Notes under the pieces: generated by a model
The model's database searches: none
The model's input: only the letters and a program-made list of their open reading frames with translations
What the model was told of the DNA's origin: nothing
NCBI GenBank assembly: GCA_017529165.1
Contig: JAFXNY010000022.1
Span: 1-6,268 of the forward strand
Direction: 5' to 3'
From: Clostridia bacterium
GTDB lineage: Bacteria; Bacillota_A; Clostridia; Oscillospirales; Acutalibacteraceae
DNA: 6,268 nucleotides
Position numbers and translations under genes: made by a program
Shown: one piece after another, positions 5,397 through 6,268 of the stretch
Layout: every line of letters begins with the position of its first letter
Position numbering within the stretch: position 1 is the stretch's first letter

Positions 5397-6268
5397 ATGG
5401 ATAAGTATATAAATGAAGCAGTAGAAAAGTTCAAAAGTATATTAATAGAGCAAATTGAGCGTGAAAGAAAAATGGAAGCCGAAAAAAGTGTAACCGATTT
5501 TTCTAAGCTCGAAAAAATAATAATCGGCATCTGCGGAGGTGACGGCATAGGGCCTATAATCTCCGCCGAAAGTAAAAGGCTTTTAGAGTTTCTACTGAAA
5601 GACGAAATATCCGCCGGCAAAATAGAACTCCGCACAATAGAGGGGCTTACTATTGAAAACAGAATAGAAAAGAACAAGGCTATTCCGGACGATGTTTTAG
5701 CCGAAATCAAGGCGTGCAATGTAATTCTTAAAGCGCCTACTACCACCCTTAAGGGCGGAACACTCGAGAGTGCAAATGTTGCAATGAGAAGAGAACTTGA
5801 TTTATATGCCAATGTTCGCCCTGTTTGCGTTCCCGATAAGAATATAGATTGGGCGTTCTTCCGCGAAAATACTGAGGGTGAGTATGTTTTAGGCTCCCGT
5901 GGTGTTGAGATACCCGATACCCTGGCATTTGATTTTAAGGTTACTACTAACGAGGACACTCGCCGTATTGCCCGTGCGGCATTTGAATATGCACGCAAAA
6001 ACGGCAAAACTAATGTTGCAATAGTTACAAAAGCCAACATAATGAAAAAGACGGACGGCAAGTTTAGCGAGCTTTGTCACGAAGTAGCAAAAGATTACCC
6101 CGAAATCACCGCTGAAGATTGGTATATCGATATAATGACTGCAAACCTTGTAAACGAGCGTATCCGTGACAGGTTTGAGGTGTTCGTTCTGCCCAACCTT
6201 TACGGCGATATAATAACCGATGAAGCGGCACAGCTTCAAGGCGGTGTAGGTACTGCCGGCAGTGCAAA
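5397..6268 (+). CDS. icd: Isocitrate dehydrogenase (isocitrate/isopropylmalate dehydrogenase family), 3' end missing
   Basis: Oxidatively decarboxylates isocitrate to 2-oxoglutarate, the last step of this operon's pathway. The frame is open from ATG 5397, preceded at 7 nt by AAAGGAG (5383-5389), to the window edge: 290 codons plus two bases. After a charged N-terminal extension of about 40 residues come IIIGICGGDGIGP (41-53), the substrate loop with Ser125 and Asn127 (SANVAMRRELDLYANVRP), RENTEGEY (156-163), Lys212 in TKANIMKKTDGKF, Asp245 in DIMTANLV, and LPNLYGDIITDEAAQ with Asp271 and Asp275. By alignment from memory these correspond to E. coli Icd Ser113, Asn115, Arg119, Arg129, Arg153, Tyr160, Lys230, Asp283, Asp307 and Asp311. 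The Ser-x-Asn loop favours isocitrate over isopropylmalate. The cofactor-selecting residues lie beyond the window, so NAD versus NADP cannot be decided. The neighbouring synthase and aconitase support the role. Confidence 0.92.
   Translation, partial: MDKYINEAVEKFKSILIEQIERERKMEAEKSVTDFSKLEKIIIGICGGDGIGPIISAESKRLLEFLLKDEISAGKIELRTIEGLTIENRIEKNKAIPDDVLAEIKACNVILKAPTTTLKGGTLESANVAMRRELDLYANVRPVCVPDKNIDWAFFRENTEGEYVLGSRGVEIPDTLAFDFKVTTNEDTRRIARAAFEYARKNGKTNVAIVTKANIMKKTDGKFSELCHEVAKDYPEITAEDWYIDIMTANLVNERIRDRFEVFVLPNLYGDIITDEAAQLQGGVGTAGSA

Noticed and set aside
5369..6061. Long 230-aa minus-strand open frame with hydrophobic character
   Set aside because: It lies antisense to the conserved isocitrate dehydrogenase gene; its serine/leucine-rich product is the usual mirror image of a coding strand rather than a gene.

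Overview
The window looks like a piece of a low-to-moderate GC Gram-positive anaerobe chromosome, most likely a clostridium of the Oscillospiraceae/Ruminococcaceae kind. This is inferred from strong AAGGAG ribosome-binding sites placed exactly 7 nt before each start, GTG starts, a textbook SigA promoter, and clostridial-looking protein sequences. All genes are on the + strand. I see no RNA genes, insertion sequences, CRISPR arrays or prophage parts. I also see no non-coding stretch longer than the 70 bp between the first two genes.

Layout. Positions 2-1390 hold the 3' part (462 codons) of a class B penicillin-binding protein whose start lies before the window. The 70-bp gap 1391-1460 carries a near-perfect promoter (TTGACA, 17-bp spacer, TATAAT with an extended TG). 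A perfect 12-bp palindrome, ATTGTATACAAT, overlaps its -10 box and predicted start site. From here runs a tightly packed operon: 1461-2831, a 456-aa HMGL/LeuA-family acyltransferase best read as Re-type citrate synthase; 2831-3466, a GntR-family FCD regulator overlapping the synthase stop codon by one base; 3471-5395, an Aquifex-type aconitase broken into two frames by an apparent one-base deletion at a T run (3743-3746); and 5397 to the window end, isocitrate dehydrogenase, which runs off the edge.

Together the three enzymes make up the oxidative arm of an incomplete TCA cycle: oxaloacetate + acetyl-CoA to citrate, to isocitrate, to 2-oxoglutarate, which feeds glutamate synthesis. The embedded GntR/FCD repressor and the palindrome on the promoter suggest a self-contained feedback circuit, perhaps sensing a di- or tricarboxylate of the pathway. 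The two points most worth checking are the aconitase frameshift (sequencing error, true null, or -1 slippage) and the pairing of the GntR protein with the ATTGTATACAAT operator.
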